Assembly: GCA_019114515.1 (NCBI GenBank)
Contig: DXFH01000002.1
Location: 1 to 64,000 of the forward strand
Source: Candidatus Limosilactobacillus merdigallinarum
Lineage (GTDB): Bacteria > Bacillota > Bacilli > Lactobacillales > Lactobacillaceae
Direction of reading: 5' to 3'
Length of the DNA: 64,000 bases
A program made the position numbers and the translations under genes. The notes below the pieces were generated by a model. That model was not told the origin of the DNA and made no database searches. It saw only the letters and a list, made by a program, of their open reading frames with translations. Positions 36,271 to 44,803 of this stretch are shown here, one piece after another (positions within the stretch are counted from its first letter, which is position 1; every line of letters begins with the position of its first letter).

Positions 36271-36951
36271 ATGCTCGATCTGTGGATCATTGCCGTAATT
36301 GTCGCCATCGCTGGCATCACAGCCTCTTTTCAAGCACTGGGATAATTAGTAAAGGATCGCGAATCACGCACAGCTGACGACATGCGGCTCACGGACACGC
36401 CCGCATCTTTGCAAACACTGGCGTACATTTTATCTAGCGCCCTGGTAAGCTTGTTTGTGCAAGTAATCGTTTTTGCCATTATGGCCGGCTACTTTGCCGC
36501 AGTTGACCATCTACATATTCCCGCCGATCGCTTACTGAAAATGGGCTGCTTCTTTGTTTTGGGCGCCATGACGGCCACCCTGTTGAATGCACTGATTGTG
36601 CAATTCATTCACTCCTCCACCACTTTTAGCCGTTTGTCAGCCATCATTGGCGCAGCAGCAGGTTTTGCCGTCGCAACTTACATGCCATATGGCGGTTTGA
36701 CATCGCATGCCCAAAGTTTGGTAAAACTAGTGCCCAATAGTTACGAAGCGATTGCCCTGAGAGATTTATTCTTACAGGGCCAATTACCCAGCAACGGGAA
36801 GAGTGAGTTGCTGTCCTACTTAGGTGCGCAAATCAAGATTCACGGATATCTGCTGAGCAGACGCGATTGCCTGTACCTATTATTAGGAGTAACCATCATC
36901 TTAACCATCATTGTCATCACCGTTGCTACAGTGACGGACAGAAATAGATAA
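36271..36951 (+). pseudogene. ABC-2 permease remnant with internal ochre codon
   Basis: Encodes the C-terminal part of an ABC-2 type membrane permease (about 226 aa). A hydrophobic stretch WIIAVIVAIAGITASFQALG is followed by TAA at 36343, then LVKDRES.. continues in the same frame for four to five more membrane segments, ending TVTDRNR. Family members read ..ALGxLVKDRE.., so TAA probably replaced CAA (Gln). The 5' part was lost in the deletion that truncated the ATPase. No function is expected. Confidence 0.85.
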
Positions 36952-36952
36952 G

Positions 36953-37390
36953 TTGGAAATCAAATTTATTCAGGACTCAGTGTATTCTGCAGATTAGCTA
37001 AAGATTGTAATCACCGCACAAGATAAAACACCGACCGTTCAGCAGTTGATTAACTACCTACAACGTTTCGACAGAAATGAACGTACCCTGTTACCAATTA
37101 GAACCACTGACCGGATCGTTACCATTAAATTCGCGGACCTCGTAAAAATCGAGGTCCAGTCAACCAAGCTGACGTTTTACACCACTAGTGACGTGATTGA
37201 GACTACTGGCCGCCTTTATAAAGTCCTAGCAAACCTCAATCAAGACTTTGTCCAGGTATCGCGCCACGCTGTCATCAACATTAACTACCTGCAATCAATT
37301 GAAGAAGGATTTGCCGGCAATATGGTCGCCATCCTCACCGGACAGCTAAAAACTGATGTTTCCCGTCGCTACTTGCCATTATTAGAATAG
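36953..37390 (+). pseudogene. LytTR-domain regulator with internal amber codon
   Basis: The frame opens at a TTG (LEIKFIQDSVYSAD), meets TAG at 36995, then continues LKIVITAQDK..NYLQRFDRNE into a full LytTR DNA-binding domain (residues about 50-145; RHAVININYLQSI is the signature). Read through, it gives a 145-aa regulator of the small LytTR type that often accompanies ABC and DUF3021 genes. Translation from the ATG at 37046 would give only the DNA-binding part, which might still bind DNA. TAG is one change from CAG (Gln). The start codon may also have mutated from ATG. Confidence 0.8.
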
Positions 37391-37401
37391 GAGCTTGGTT
37401 T

Positions 37402-37797
37402 ATGAGTCGCTTCAGCACATTTCTCAAATATTTATTTACCGGGATGGGCTACGGAGATATCTGCTTTCTTTGCATCCTCACCTTTATTTATCCCAATGTA
37501 GCGCCGACTGCGCGCAACACCGTCTCCGTACTAATCCTTTCTGGCCTAATTGGTATCTTATCCATGATTATGCACACAGAGCTGCCTTTAAGCGTTTCTT
37601 TGCTGATCCATTTAATCGGTACCTTCTTTATTTTCTGGCTGATGGTTAGTATCAACCAGTGAGGATTTAACTGGTGGTCCATTTTGCTCTTCATCGTCAT
37701 CTATGTAGTCATCTGGCTGATCTGCATCCTCGAGCAGCGTAAAGCCATTGGCCGCATCAATGCCACCATTCGCAATAAACAGTCACACAATCATTAA
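37402..37797 (+). pseudogene. DUF3021 membrane protein with internal opal codon
   Basis: Encodes a four-segment membrane protein of about 131 aa if read through. After FIFWLMVSINQ a TGA at 37660 interrupts, then GFNWWSILLFIVIYVVIW..ICILEQRKAIGRINATIR completes the fourth segment and cytoplasmic tail. TGA is one change from TGG (Trp). DUF3021 proteins typically partner small LytTR regulators as membrane inhibitors. AGGAG precedes the ATG. It ends the decayed operon; no terminator stands out directly after it. Confidence 0.85.
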
Positions 37798-37952
37798 GTC
37801 ACTGAACCAATCACGCCACTGCTCGTTGAAGCAGTGGCATTTATTTTGTTTGCCAGTATCTAGTTAGGGAATAAATTGCACCAGGTGTCTTCTTACTTTT
37901 TGTCAGCACATTGTTATAATGAAGTTGAATCTGATAAAGGAGGCATTTACTG

Positions 37953-38609
37953 ATGAGTAAAAAAGTATTAGTACTTGGTGCGACTGGACATATTGCTCAT
38001 TTTGCAATTGAAGCTCTACTAACTCAAAATGATGACCAACTAGTATTGTTCACCCGCCATCCGCAGAATCTGCCAAAGTATGATCCATCACGAATTACTG
38101 TTATTAAGGGAGATACGCTTAAAGACAGTGACCTAAACAAAGCAATGGATGGAGTTGACATGGTGTATGCCAACCTGGCCAATCCAGAAATCAAACAGCA
38201 AGCGCAAAACATTGTGACGGCCATGGACAAGCGCGATGTGCACACCCTCGTTTGGATTTCGACATTAGGAATCTATAATGAAGTTCCTGGCAAGTTCGGC
38301 CAGTGGAATAACGACATGCTCGGTTTCGGCAAAGCAGATGGCTACCTGACTACTTATCGGGCTGCTGCTGACGTCATCGAAAATTCCGACTTGAATTACA
38401 CCATCATCCGTCCTGCATGGCTAACCAACAAGGATGAAGTGGACTACGAGACTACCGATAAGGGTGAAGACTTCAAGGGTACAGAAGTCAGCCGTAAGTC
38501 TATCGGTATTTTTGTGGCCAAGATTCTGCAAAATCCAAAGGCCTATGCTAAACGCTCCATCGGTGTTAATAAGCCGCATACCGATGGCGATAAGCCCGCT
38601 TGGTACTAA
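37953..38609 (+). CDS. NAD(P)-binding NmrA/SDR-like oxidoreductase
   Basis: Cytoplasmic Rossmann-fold protein of 218 aa of the atypical short-chain dehydrogenase group (NmrA/SDR_a5-like). The dinucleotide motif GATGHIAHFAIE lies at residues 9-20, and acidic/polar residues follow in VLFTRHP, which favours NADP. A YxxxK catalytic pair is not evident (LTTYRAAAD has Tyr-Arg), so it may be a redox sensor or reductase with unusual chemistry. AAAGGAGG precedes the ATG. Monocistronic, closed by a terminator. The substrate is unknown. Confidence 0.82.
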   Translation: MSKKVLVLGATGHIAHFAIEALLTQNDDQLVLFTRHPQNLPKYDPSRITVIKGDTLKDSDLNKAMDGVDMVYANLANPEIKQQAQNIVTAMDKRDVHTLVWISTLGIYNEVPGKFGQWNNDMLGFGKADGYLTTYRAAADVIENSDLNYTIIRPAWLTNKDEVDYETTDKGEDFKGTEVSRKSIGIFVAKILQNPKAYAKRSIGVNKPHTDGDKPAWY

Positions 38610-38623
38610 TTGAAAAATTAACT

Positions 38624-38660
38624 AAAAAAAGGTTGTCAGCATAAACTGGCAACCTTTTTT
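38624..38660 (+). terminator. Terminator of the NmrA-like gene
   Basis: AAAGGTTGTCAG and CTGGCAACCTTT pair (one G-U), loop CATAAA, T run on both sides. Confidence 0.88.
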
Positions 38661-38736
38661 CGTGTATTATTCTAATTTTTGGGCAGTGTAACCGGCTTTT
38701 TAGTTTGTCTGCATTCGTTTCTTAATGGCGACCGGC

Positions 38737-39267
38737 TTATTTTCCCGGTTGAGTAAGGTATTCATATACAATGCAAGTTTCGTTCTTACGGTATACGCCG
38801 TGCAGATTGCCCACTTCACTAAACCCACTCTTAGAAATCAAGTGCTGCATTGCTTGATTGTCTTCGTGCGTATCAATGCGGATGGATTTAATATCTGGCC
38901 GATTGTTCTTAATATAGTCAATCATCTGCTGGAACAGCCCAGATGCATAGCCGTGACCCGCATGATTGGAATGGATCGCTACCCGGTGCACCGTCAAATA
39001 TGCGTCCGTATCAATCAGCCATTGCCCATCTAATTGATCGTAGGCATGGTCGGGAGATGGCATAATCGTAAATACGCCGACCGTTTCATCATCGTCGGAA
39101 TGAACCAGGTACGCATAGCCATGCTCAATGTCTTCTTTGACATGCTGAGCATTTGGGTACTCCCCCTGCCACTGGTCAATTCCTTGTTCTGCAAGTTGGT
39201 TACGACCGTCCTGGAGAATTTCCACGATCCGGTCAAAATCGGCTGTGGTTGCCTTTGCTAAATGCAT
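38737..39267 (-). CDS. GNAT-family N-acetyltransferase
   Basis: Cytoplasmic acetyltransferase of 176 aa. The acetyl-CoA binding motif appears as HAGHGYASGLFQQMIDYI (R/QxxGxG/A region, with GHGYAS), preceded by strand TVHRVAIHS and followed by IRIDTHEDNQAMQHLISKSGF, typical of the fold. An N-terminal segment IVEILQDGRNQLAEQGIDQWQGEYPN is shared by a common lactobacillar subgroup. Substrate unknown. A ribosome site (AAAGGAATGATT) precedes the ATG. Single gene, convergent with the NmrA-like gene. Confidence 0.88.
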   Translation of the reverse strand: MHLAKATTADFDRIVEILQDGRNQLAEQGIDQWQGEYPNAQHVKEDIEHGYAYLVHSDDDETVGVFTIMPSPDHAYDQLDGQWLIDTDAYLTVHRVAIHSNHAGHGYASGLFQQMIDYIKNNRPDIKSIRIDTHEDNQAMQHLISKSGFSEVGNLHGVYRKNETCIVYEYLTQPGK

Positions 39268-39411
39268 CTAAATCATTCCTTTCATTTTCAAAGTCAATGC
39301 AAGTACTTTATCAAATCATGAAATGATGTGCAAACAAAAAAGGTTTTCATTTGGGGAATTTTTTAAAATGGTTGATAATAAAGCTATACGAATACTAAGG
39401 AGGAGATCTTT

Positions 39412-40269
39412 ATGGGTAAACGTGCATCTCATTGGATCACCGCGGTGATTATCTTAATCATCGTCGAAATTATCGGTTTTGCTTGGCATGCCCAGCATAA
39501 GGCCAGCAAGTATGTACAATCAACGACCCCTACCCTGTTTTTCCATGGCGGTGGCAGCAGCTACCACGCCGAAGAGCACATGGTAAACGCGGCGCAGAAA
39601 GCTGGTGTTACCAAAACCGTGATTCGGGCCAATATTGATAAAAACGGTAAAGTAACCCTGCACGGCACCATGCATAAGAATTCCATCAACCCGATTGTCG
39701 AAGTGAACTACGACGATAACCGGCAACTCGACTTCAATAAGCATGGTCAGTGGGCTACCGCCGTTGTTAAAGAACTGCGCGATACCTATGGCGTAAAGAA
39801 GATCAACATGGTCGGCCACTCACTAGGCAACATTTCCATCATGTACTACATGTTAGACAACGCGACTAACAAGAAGATGCCACAATTGCAAAAGGAAGTT
39901 AACATGGCTGGTCACTTTGACGGTCTAGACTTTGCACAGCTGCCAAGTGCAGTTCGGCAACCAGCTGACTTAAAGTTGGATAAAAATGGCAAGCCGAACC
40001 ACATGAACGCCACTTACAAGCAGATGACCGCCCTACGGCACCTCTACCCGAAGGACCAGGTTGAAGTATTAAATATTATCGGTGACATTGGCGGTAAGAC
40101 TGATGGGACCGTTAAGAATGTATCTTCACTCAGCCTGCGTTACTTAGTGGCTAACCGGGCTAAGTCTTATCAAGTAAAGGTCTTCCACGGCAAGAATGCA
40201 CGTCACAGTAAGCTACACAGCAACCCTGATGTCGACAAAGTCCTAATCAAGTTCCTCTGGGGCAAATAA
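39412..40269 (+). CDS. DUF915 alpha/beta hydrolase, membrane-anchored
   Basis: Extracellular serine hydrolase-like protein of 285 aa with an N-terminal membrane anchor (residues 9-27). The oxyanion region FFHGGGSS and nucleophile elbow GHSLGNIS are clear; the acid and base candidates are in GGKTDGTV and ARHSKLHSN. Substrate unknown. It is a diverged paralogue of the protein at 16986. AAGGAGGAG precedes the ATG. Its stop overlaps the start of the next gene (TAATG), so a DNA glycosylase-like protein is translationally coupled to it, though no shared function is obvious. Confidence 0.87.
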   Translation: MGKRASHWITAVIILIIVEIIGFAWHAQHKASKYVQSTTPTLFFHGGGSSYHAEEHMVNAAQKAGVTKTVIRANIDKNGKVTLHGTMHKNSINPIVEVNYDDNRQLDFNKHGQWATAVVKELRDTYGVKKINMVGHSLGNISIMYYMLDNATNKKMPQLQKEVNMAGHFDGLDFAQLPSAVRQPADLKLDKNGKPNHMNATYKQMTALRHLYPKDQVEVLNIIGDIGGKTDGTVKNVSSLSLRYLVANRAKSYQVKVFHGKNARHSKLHSNPDVDKVLIKFLWGK

Positions 40270-40913
40270 TGCAACTCACATTACGCAGTCTTTATGACAA
40301 ACTATCACAGCAGATGGGGCCAAGTGGCTGGTGGCCGGCCGATAGCAAGGCCGAAATCATCTGCGGGGCCATTCTGATCCAAAATACAAATTGGCGAAAT
40401 GCTGATCGGGCGGTTGCTAATCTACGTGAGCGCACCCACTTTGACCCGCAGAAGTTGCACCAGCTCGCGGATGAAGAGTTGCAGGCATTGGTCCGCCCCG
40501 CGGGTTTCTTCCACAATAAAACCCGGGCACTGCAAGCCATTTTCAGCTGGCTAGCTGCCTATGAATTTGACTATGCCCGGGCCGCTAAAACATTTGGTGG
40601 TAATCTCCGCAAAGAGCTATTAAAGCTACCCGGTATTGGCCAAGAAACCGCGGATGTGCTGCGGGTGTATGTCTTTTATCAAGCAACCTTTGTTAGTGAC
40701 AAATATGCCCGCACCCTATTTGCACATTTAGGGGCGGGTAATTTCAAAGCTTATCAAGCGCTGGCACGACGATGTCATCTGGATGAACAGTTCACCCTTG
40801 CCGATGCACAGGAATTTCATGGATTAATTGATGAATTTGGCAAGCAATACCTGCGTGGGCATGACCACTTCAATGAAAGCTTTCTTGCTAATGATCAGTT
40901 ACTGCTTATCTGA
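40269..40913 (+). CDS. HhH-GPD DNA glycosylase-like protein, lacks Nth lysine and Fe-S cluster
   Basis: Protein of 214 aa of the endonuclease III superfamily. The helix-hairpin-helix reads LPGIGQETADVL (residues 120-131), where Nth has LPGVGRKTA; the Lys that forms the Schiff base is replaced by Glu126. The catalytic Asp is kept (FVSDKYARTL, Asp144). The four-Cys cluster loop is missing. It therefore should be a monofunctional glycosylase, as in the MagIII/alkyl-base group, rather than an AP lyase. An aromatic-rich N-terminal segment (GWWPADSKAEII) is typical of the subgroup. Start ATG overlaps the upstream stop. Confidence 0.82.
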   Translation: MQLTLRSLYDKLSQQMGPSGWWPADSKAEIICGAILIQNTNWRNADRAVANLRERTHFDPQKLHQLADEELQALVRPAGFFHNKTRALQAIFSWLAAYEFDYARAAKTFGGNLRKELLKLPGIGQETADVLRVYVFYQATFVSDKYARTLFAHLGAGNFKAYQALARRCHLDEQFTLADAQEFHGLIDEFGKQYLRGHDHFNESFLANDQLLLI

Positions 40914-41729
40914 CTGTTTAAGCAAACGGTTGATAATTTGAAAATAGTTCTTATACAAAGCTGTTAAACGACCATGGTTAACCGTTGTTAGCCATGGTTT
41001 TTCTCGTCCGCAGTAATGAAGAAGGACCGTGTTTTTCAATACCCAATCCAGCGTCCATTCTCCTAAAGAAATCGTCTGGTAAATAGCGAGGTTGCGGCAA
41101 TCAAAATTATAGAGCTGGTCTGGAACCGACAGGATTTGATCGCCATAAAGGGCATTTAATACATCCTGGTCAGGCAGAAGAACTAAATGATTAAGCAAAT
41201 ACTCGAAGATATCGGCTACGTGCACCTTTTTCCGTAATTTAGGCAGGTTCATTAACAAGACGCCAGAATTGTAATAGCCGTCCGCATCAAAGTTTTGCAG
41301 GCGAATCTTGTTAATCGTATCAATCACGTTCGTTAAGTTTGTATGGATCGCTGAGGCATACATGTAACGGCTCAGATCGGTCGCATAAAGCGGCTGTAAG
41401 TCGTTAATACACAAGATGTCCGCGTCCAAATAGAGAATACGATCAAGTTCTTTTGGCAGGTATCCATGCGCCAGCAGACGATAGTAAATGGTCGTCGGAT
41501 AGAGATCCGTCACCGGAGCATTTTTAAAGTCGTCCTGCGGAATTTTCACCGGGTGAAAATTCATGCCTAAATACTTAATCGCGACCGCCAGTGCCTCTTC
41601 GTGGTGGAATTGGCCGTTATAAATAACATAGACATCAATTTTCTGGGGCTTGGTATTCAAATGAATAGATAATAAAGTAGTCAACAGCTAACGATAAAAA
41701 CGGTCGTCAATAGTAAATAAGAGGTTCAT
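40899..41729 (-). pseudogene. GT8 glycosyltransferase with amber codon near the start
   Basis: Family 8 sugar transferase of about 276 aa with the metal-binding DxD in YLDADIL and the C-terminal HYCGREKPW motif. The true start is the ATG at 41729 with CGGAG upstream: MNLLFTIDDRFYR, then TAG at 41688-41690, then LLTTLLSIHLNTKP continues in frame. FTIDDxxxxQLLTTLLSI is the normal beginning of this family, so TAG replaced CAG (Gln). Re-initiation at the TTG after the stop would lose the first strand of the nucleotide-sugar fold. The 3' end overlaps the opposing glycosylase gene by 15 nt. Confidence 0.85.
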
Positions 41730-41808
41730 AATCGATACTCCGTTTAACTTGCACTCAATTTAAAAATGACTTAATCTAATTGTAATGTACATGAGAGGAA
41801 ATAGAAAT

Positions 41809-42465
41809 ATGGAACCGGCAACACAATTAGATGCCATTAAACATTATACTATTCAGAAGCTAGGTAATGACGAAACTGGTCACGGAATCGATCACATCAA
41901 GCGAGTGGTCCGGATGGCCCGTCTTTTATCAAAAGAACAAGGCGTGGATCCATTTATTCCGGTCGCTGCTGCTTACTTACACGACACCATTGACGAGAAA
42001 CTGGTCATGTCCGTTAAGGAAGCACAAAGCGAATTGCGCGAATTCTTACGTAAAATTGATTTTCGCAATGACCAAATCCAAAATGTGATGGATATCATTA
42101 CGCAGATGTCTTTTGCTAACACATTAAATGGGCAGCGTCCGCAATTAACACTAGAAGGACAAATTGTTCAGGATGCTGACTGGCTGGATGCGATTGGCGC
42201 AATTGGTATTGTGCGGGCAGTTTATTATGGTGGTAAGCACGGTGAACGTATCTATGACCCATTGATCAAGCCACGAGAAAATATGGATCGCAGTGAATAT
42301 CGTAATTTGGCCCACGAGACCATCATTAATCACTTTGACGAAAAGTTGCTGAAGCTAAAAGGAATGCTAAATACCCAGGCAGCTAAGCGCGTAGCCGAAC
42401 ACCGGCAGCAAATCATGCTGGACTTCTTAGACGAATTCAAGCAGGAATGGAATACCGAAAAGTAA
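41809..42465 (+). CDS. HD-domain phosphohydrolase
   Basis: Cytoplasmic metal-dependent phosphohydrolase of 218 aa. The HD motif is complete: His in GHGIDHIKRV, HD in AAYLHDTID, and a later Asp in VQDADWLDAIGAIGIVRA. It fits the YedJ-like group with a YGGKHGERIYDP loop. Substrate probably a nucleotide or similar phosphoester, not predictable further. I chose the ATG of MEPATQL with GAGAGGA upstream; the frame opens at 41785. Single gene ended by a strong hairpin. Confidence 0.86.
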   Translation: MEPATQLDAIKHYTIQKLGNDETGHGIDHIKRVVRMARLLSKEQGVDPFIPVAAAYLHDTIDEKLVMSVKEAQSELREFLRKIDFRNDQIQNVMDIITQMSFANTLNGQRPQLTLEGQIVQDADWLDAIGAIGIVRAVYYGGKHGERIYDPLIKPRENMDRSEYRNLAHETIINHFDEKLLKLKGMLNTQAAKRVAEHRQQIMLDFLDEFKQEWNTEK

Positions 42466-42481
42466 ATACGACTCTACTAAA

Positions 42482-42520
42482 CAGGAGCTGGATTCATGAT
42501 GAAATCCAGCTCCTGTTTTT
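42482..42520 (+). terminator. Terminator of the HD gene
   Basis: AGGAGCTGGATT and AATCCAGCTCCT form a perfect 12-bp stem with an 8-nt loop and TTTTT. Part of the stem resembles the left end of the repeat family. Confidence 0.9.
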
Positions 42521-42524
42521 GTAT

Positions 42525-42577
42525 ATTTTGTCCGGCCTTGTCGTAAAGGTTTGTACACTAACGATAATTTCACATTA
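42525..42577 (+). repeat. Fragment of the intergenic repeat, R6
   Basis: CCTTGTCGTAAAGG..ACACTAACGATAATTTCAC matches the central part of R4 (TCTTGTCGTAAGTG..ACACTAACGACAATTTC). The flanking palindromic arms are gone. Confidence 0.65.
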
Positions 42578-42608
42578 ATCAATCATCACTTAGCAAACTG
42601 TTTGTATC

Positions 42609-43103
42609 TTAATCTGCTAAGTCAACAATATGAGCAGCAAAGCCATGTTGCTTCAAGAGTTGCAACAGGTCAGCGGTCCGCAGAATTACCGTCATCGTGT
42701 TGTCATTGGGATGAGCACCAAATTTCTTGGCTTGGGCAACGTCAGCGTCAATATACAGCTGAACATCGTGATCAGTATCGTTCAGCAAACCAAATGGCGA
42801 AACGGATCCCGGTGTGACCCCCAGTTTTTCTTTTAAACGCTCTGGACTGGTGAAAGATAAACGGGGCAATCCCGTCAACTGACTAAATTGATGAGCATCA
42901 AACCGCTTATCCTCTGCCAGCATCAAGAGGACATATTTCGTGTGATGATGATTAGTCAGCAATAGGTTCTTTGCCCGCGAAAACTCTTCACTTTTCACGT
43001 ATTGATCAGCTTGGGCGACCGTATACACCGCTGGATGGTGGACAACCCGGTAATCAACTCCAACCGTGTTTAGTGCGGCAAACACCTTGTCTGCGAGACT
43101 CAC
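42609..43103 (-). CDS. Prolyl-tRNA editing protein (ProX/PrdX-like)
   Basis: Cytoplasmic YbaK-domain deacylase of 164 aa that clears Ala-tRNA(Pro) made by error. Signature segments: AKNLLLTNHHHTKYVL, PRLSFTSPERLKEKLGVTPGSVSPFGLLND, and NTMTVILRTADL, all diagnostic of the ProXp-ala/PrdX subgroup. The GTG start overlaps the TGA of the upstream membrane-protein gene (GTGA), with AAGGATGAGG as ribosome site. It is the last gene of a three-gene chain with degV and the membrane protein. Confidence 0.9.
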   Translation of the reverse strand: MSLADKVFAALNTVGVDYRVVHHPAVYTVAQADQYVKSEEFSRAKNLLLTNHHHTKYVLLMLAEDKRFDAHQFSQLTGLPRLSFTSPERLKEKLGVTPGSVSPFGLLNDTDHDVQLYIDADVAQAKKFGAHPNDNTMTVILRTADLLQLLKQHGFAAHIVDLAD

Positions 43104-43720
43104 TTATCCTCATCCTTCTTTTTATGTTCGCTTAAATCAATGATCCGCGAGATTTTTTCCACACTGCTGTCATTCGGATTCTGTGGTGGAACATCTTCCG
43201 TAAAGAAGCGCAGCAGCAAGACAAGCGGCGGGATGAGTGCTGAATAAAGCAGGCCTTCTAGCAAAGCACCCGGACCTGCTGCTTCAATAATCCGCGGGAC
43301 ATCATTAAAGTTGCCGGTCATCCACACCACTTGAATCGTCAATAAGACTAACGTGCCGGCCAGCTGACTAGTGCCCGTAATCATCCCGAATGAGATTGCT
43401 TGTTGGTGCTGCAAATGAACCCGATTGGTCATCTGCCAGCCATTAAGGCCGGCCAGAACAAACCAGTCAAGCAGGATAGGCAACCAAAACATCCAGGTCG
43501 TAATCTTTAAAAGAGAAGTGATAACTGCTAACAGGATGACAACCAACAAGGATGACCAGACCCCTACAGCAAACATCAAAGCCAGTGCAAAGATACCGGC
43601 AACGGCAATGGTCTGAGTGCCAGTAGGCAAAACACGGTGCCATTGGACGAATGCCAGGCCAAAGGTAGCTAAAGCACAAGCAATGATAATAATTAAATTC
43701 TTTGCACGTTCACTCATCAT
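43100..43720 (-). CDS. Polytopic membrane protein of unknown function
   Basis: About 206 aa with five or six hydrophobic segments and a short charged cytoplasmic tail ending HKKKDEDK. Features include FVQWHRVLPTGTQT after the first segment and GPGALLEGLLYSALIPPLVLLL near the end. The size and layout resemble ECF transporter S components, but no defining motif is present, so I leave it unnamed. The ATGATG start overlaps the degV stop codon (TTATGATG), and its own stop overlaps the editing-protein start, so the three are translationally coupled. Confidence 0.72.
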   Translation of the reverse strand: MMSERAKNLIIIIACALATFGLAFVQWHRVLPTGTQTIAVAGIFALALMFAVGVWSSLLVVILLAVITSLLKITTWMFWLPILLDWFVLAGLNGWQMTNRVHLQHQQAISFGMITGTSQLAGTLVLLTIQVVWMTGNFNDVPRIIEAAGPGALLEGLLYSALIPPLVLLLRFFTEDVPPQNPNDSSVEKISRIIDLSEHKKKDEDK

Positions 43721-44592
43721 AATGGCTGCTTGTCCGTATCCTGCATCCAGCCAATGGCCAAGGCGCCTTGACCCAAGTGCACACCAATGACCGGTCCAAA
43801 GCTGCATAACTCAAACTTAATGTCGGGATGGTCTGCTTGCAGCTTCTCCATCCACTTCTTGCCTTCTTCTTCTGCATTAGCGTGGATAACCATTGCCCGT
43901 ACTGGGTAGTCCACTGCCTGCACCTTATGGTCAAAGAGCTGTTCTACCCGAATCTTAGCCCGCTTCATGGAACGCACCTTTTCAAAGGCCTCGATTGCGT
44001 GGCGATCATTATCAAATGATAATAATGGCTTGATCCGTAAAATCGATCCCACAAAGGCGGAAGCGTTAGACAGGCGGCCCCCACGAACCAGATTTTGCAG
44101 ATCATCAACCACAAAGTTACTCCGCACAGTGTCCCGCAGCTTGGTTAGCTTGGCAACCACCGTATCTAAATCATCGCCTTGCCGAATGAACTTGGCTGCG
44201 TCCATGGCCATCGTCCCCATTAAATGCACGGTAATGTAAGAATCAAATGGCACGATCTTAATCGTGTCCTTCATTTCTTCGGCAATTTGGGCCACCGTAT
44301 TCAACAGACCAGAAATCGTCTTGGTCAGGTGGATGCTAATAACTGCGTCATAGCCTTCATCCGCTAAGCCTTGGTATAGCTGCATCAGTTCACCAATCGG
44401 CGGCTGTGAGGTGGTAGGAAAACTCTTAGAAGTCTTCATTTGTGCATAAAACTCTTCATTGGTAATGTCGACGCCTTCTTGATAGCTCTTACCATTCAAG
44501 ACAAATGGAATCGGCACTACACGAATGTTGTTGGCAGCTGCTTCTTCTGGGGTTAAATAAGCAGTACTATCTGTAACAACGGCAATTTTCAT
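43717..44592 (-). CDS. DegV-family fatty acid-binding protein
   Basis: Cytoplasmic lipid-binding protein of 291 aa. In Gram-positives FakB/DegV proteins hold a fatty acid for phosphorylation by FakA. The family starts VVTDSTAYLTPEEA, has SKSFPTTSQPPIGELMQLY (contacting the acyl head group), ISIHLTKTISGLLNTV and a GGRLSN loop, all visible. GGGGGATTGG precedes the ATG. First gene of the chain with a membrane protein and a tRNA editing protein. Which fatty acid it prefers cannot be read from the sequence. Confidence 0.92.
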   Translation of the reverse strand: MKIAVVTDSTAYLTPEEAAANNIRVVPIPFVLNGKSYQEGVDITNEEFYAQMKTSKSFPTTSQPPIGELMQLYQGLADEGYDAVISIHLTKTISGLLNTVAQIAEEMKDTIKIVPFDSYITVHLMGTMAMDAAKFIRQGDDLDTVVAKLTKLRDTVRSNFVVDDLQNLVRGGRLSNASAFVGSILRIKPLLSFDNDRHAIEAFEKVRSMKRAKIRVEQLFDHKVQAVDYPVRAMVIHANAEEEGKKWMEKLQADHPDIKFELCSFGPVIGVHLGQGALAIGWMQDTDKQPL

Positions 44593-44803
44593 TTATTCCA
44601 ATCCCCCAATTTTCTAAGTAAATTCATTTTAAAATTTATCAGGTCTTAAGATAGACCCTAATAGAAATAAAATATCATATCCAGGATGGGAAAACAATTG
44701 ATAAAAGACGTGTCATTTGCGGGCTAGCAGGGCAAACAGGTATACTAATAAGTAGACTTTTTTGAGAAGAATGAACTTCTCTGCACATGAGGAGGAAATC
44801 ATT

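Noticed and set aside
34309-41729. Stop codon reassignment or suppression explaining in-frame stops
   Set aside because: All three stop codons occur inside genes, while TAA, TAG and TGA end many intact genes in the same window; some of the broken genes also have deletions or frameshifts.
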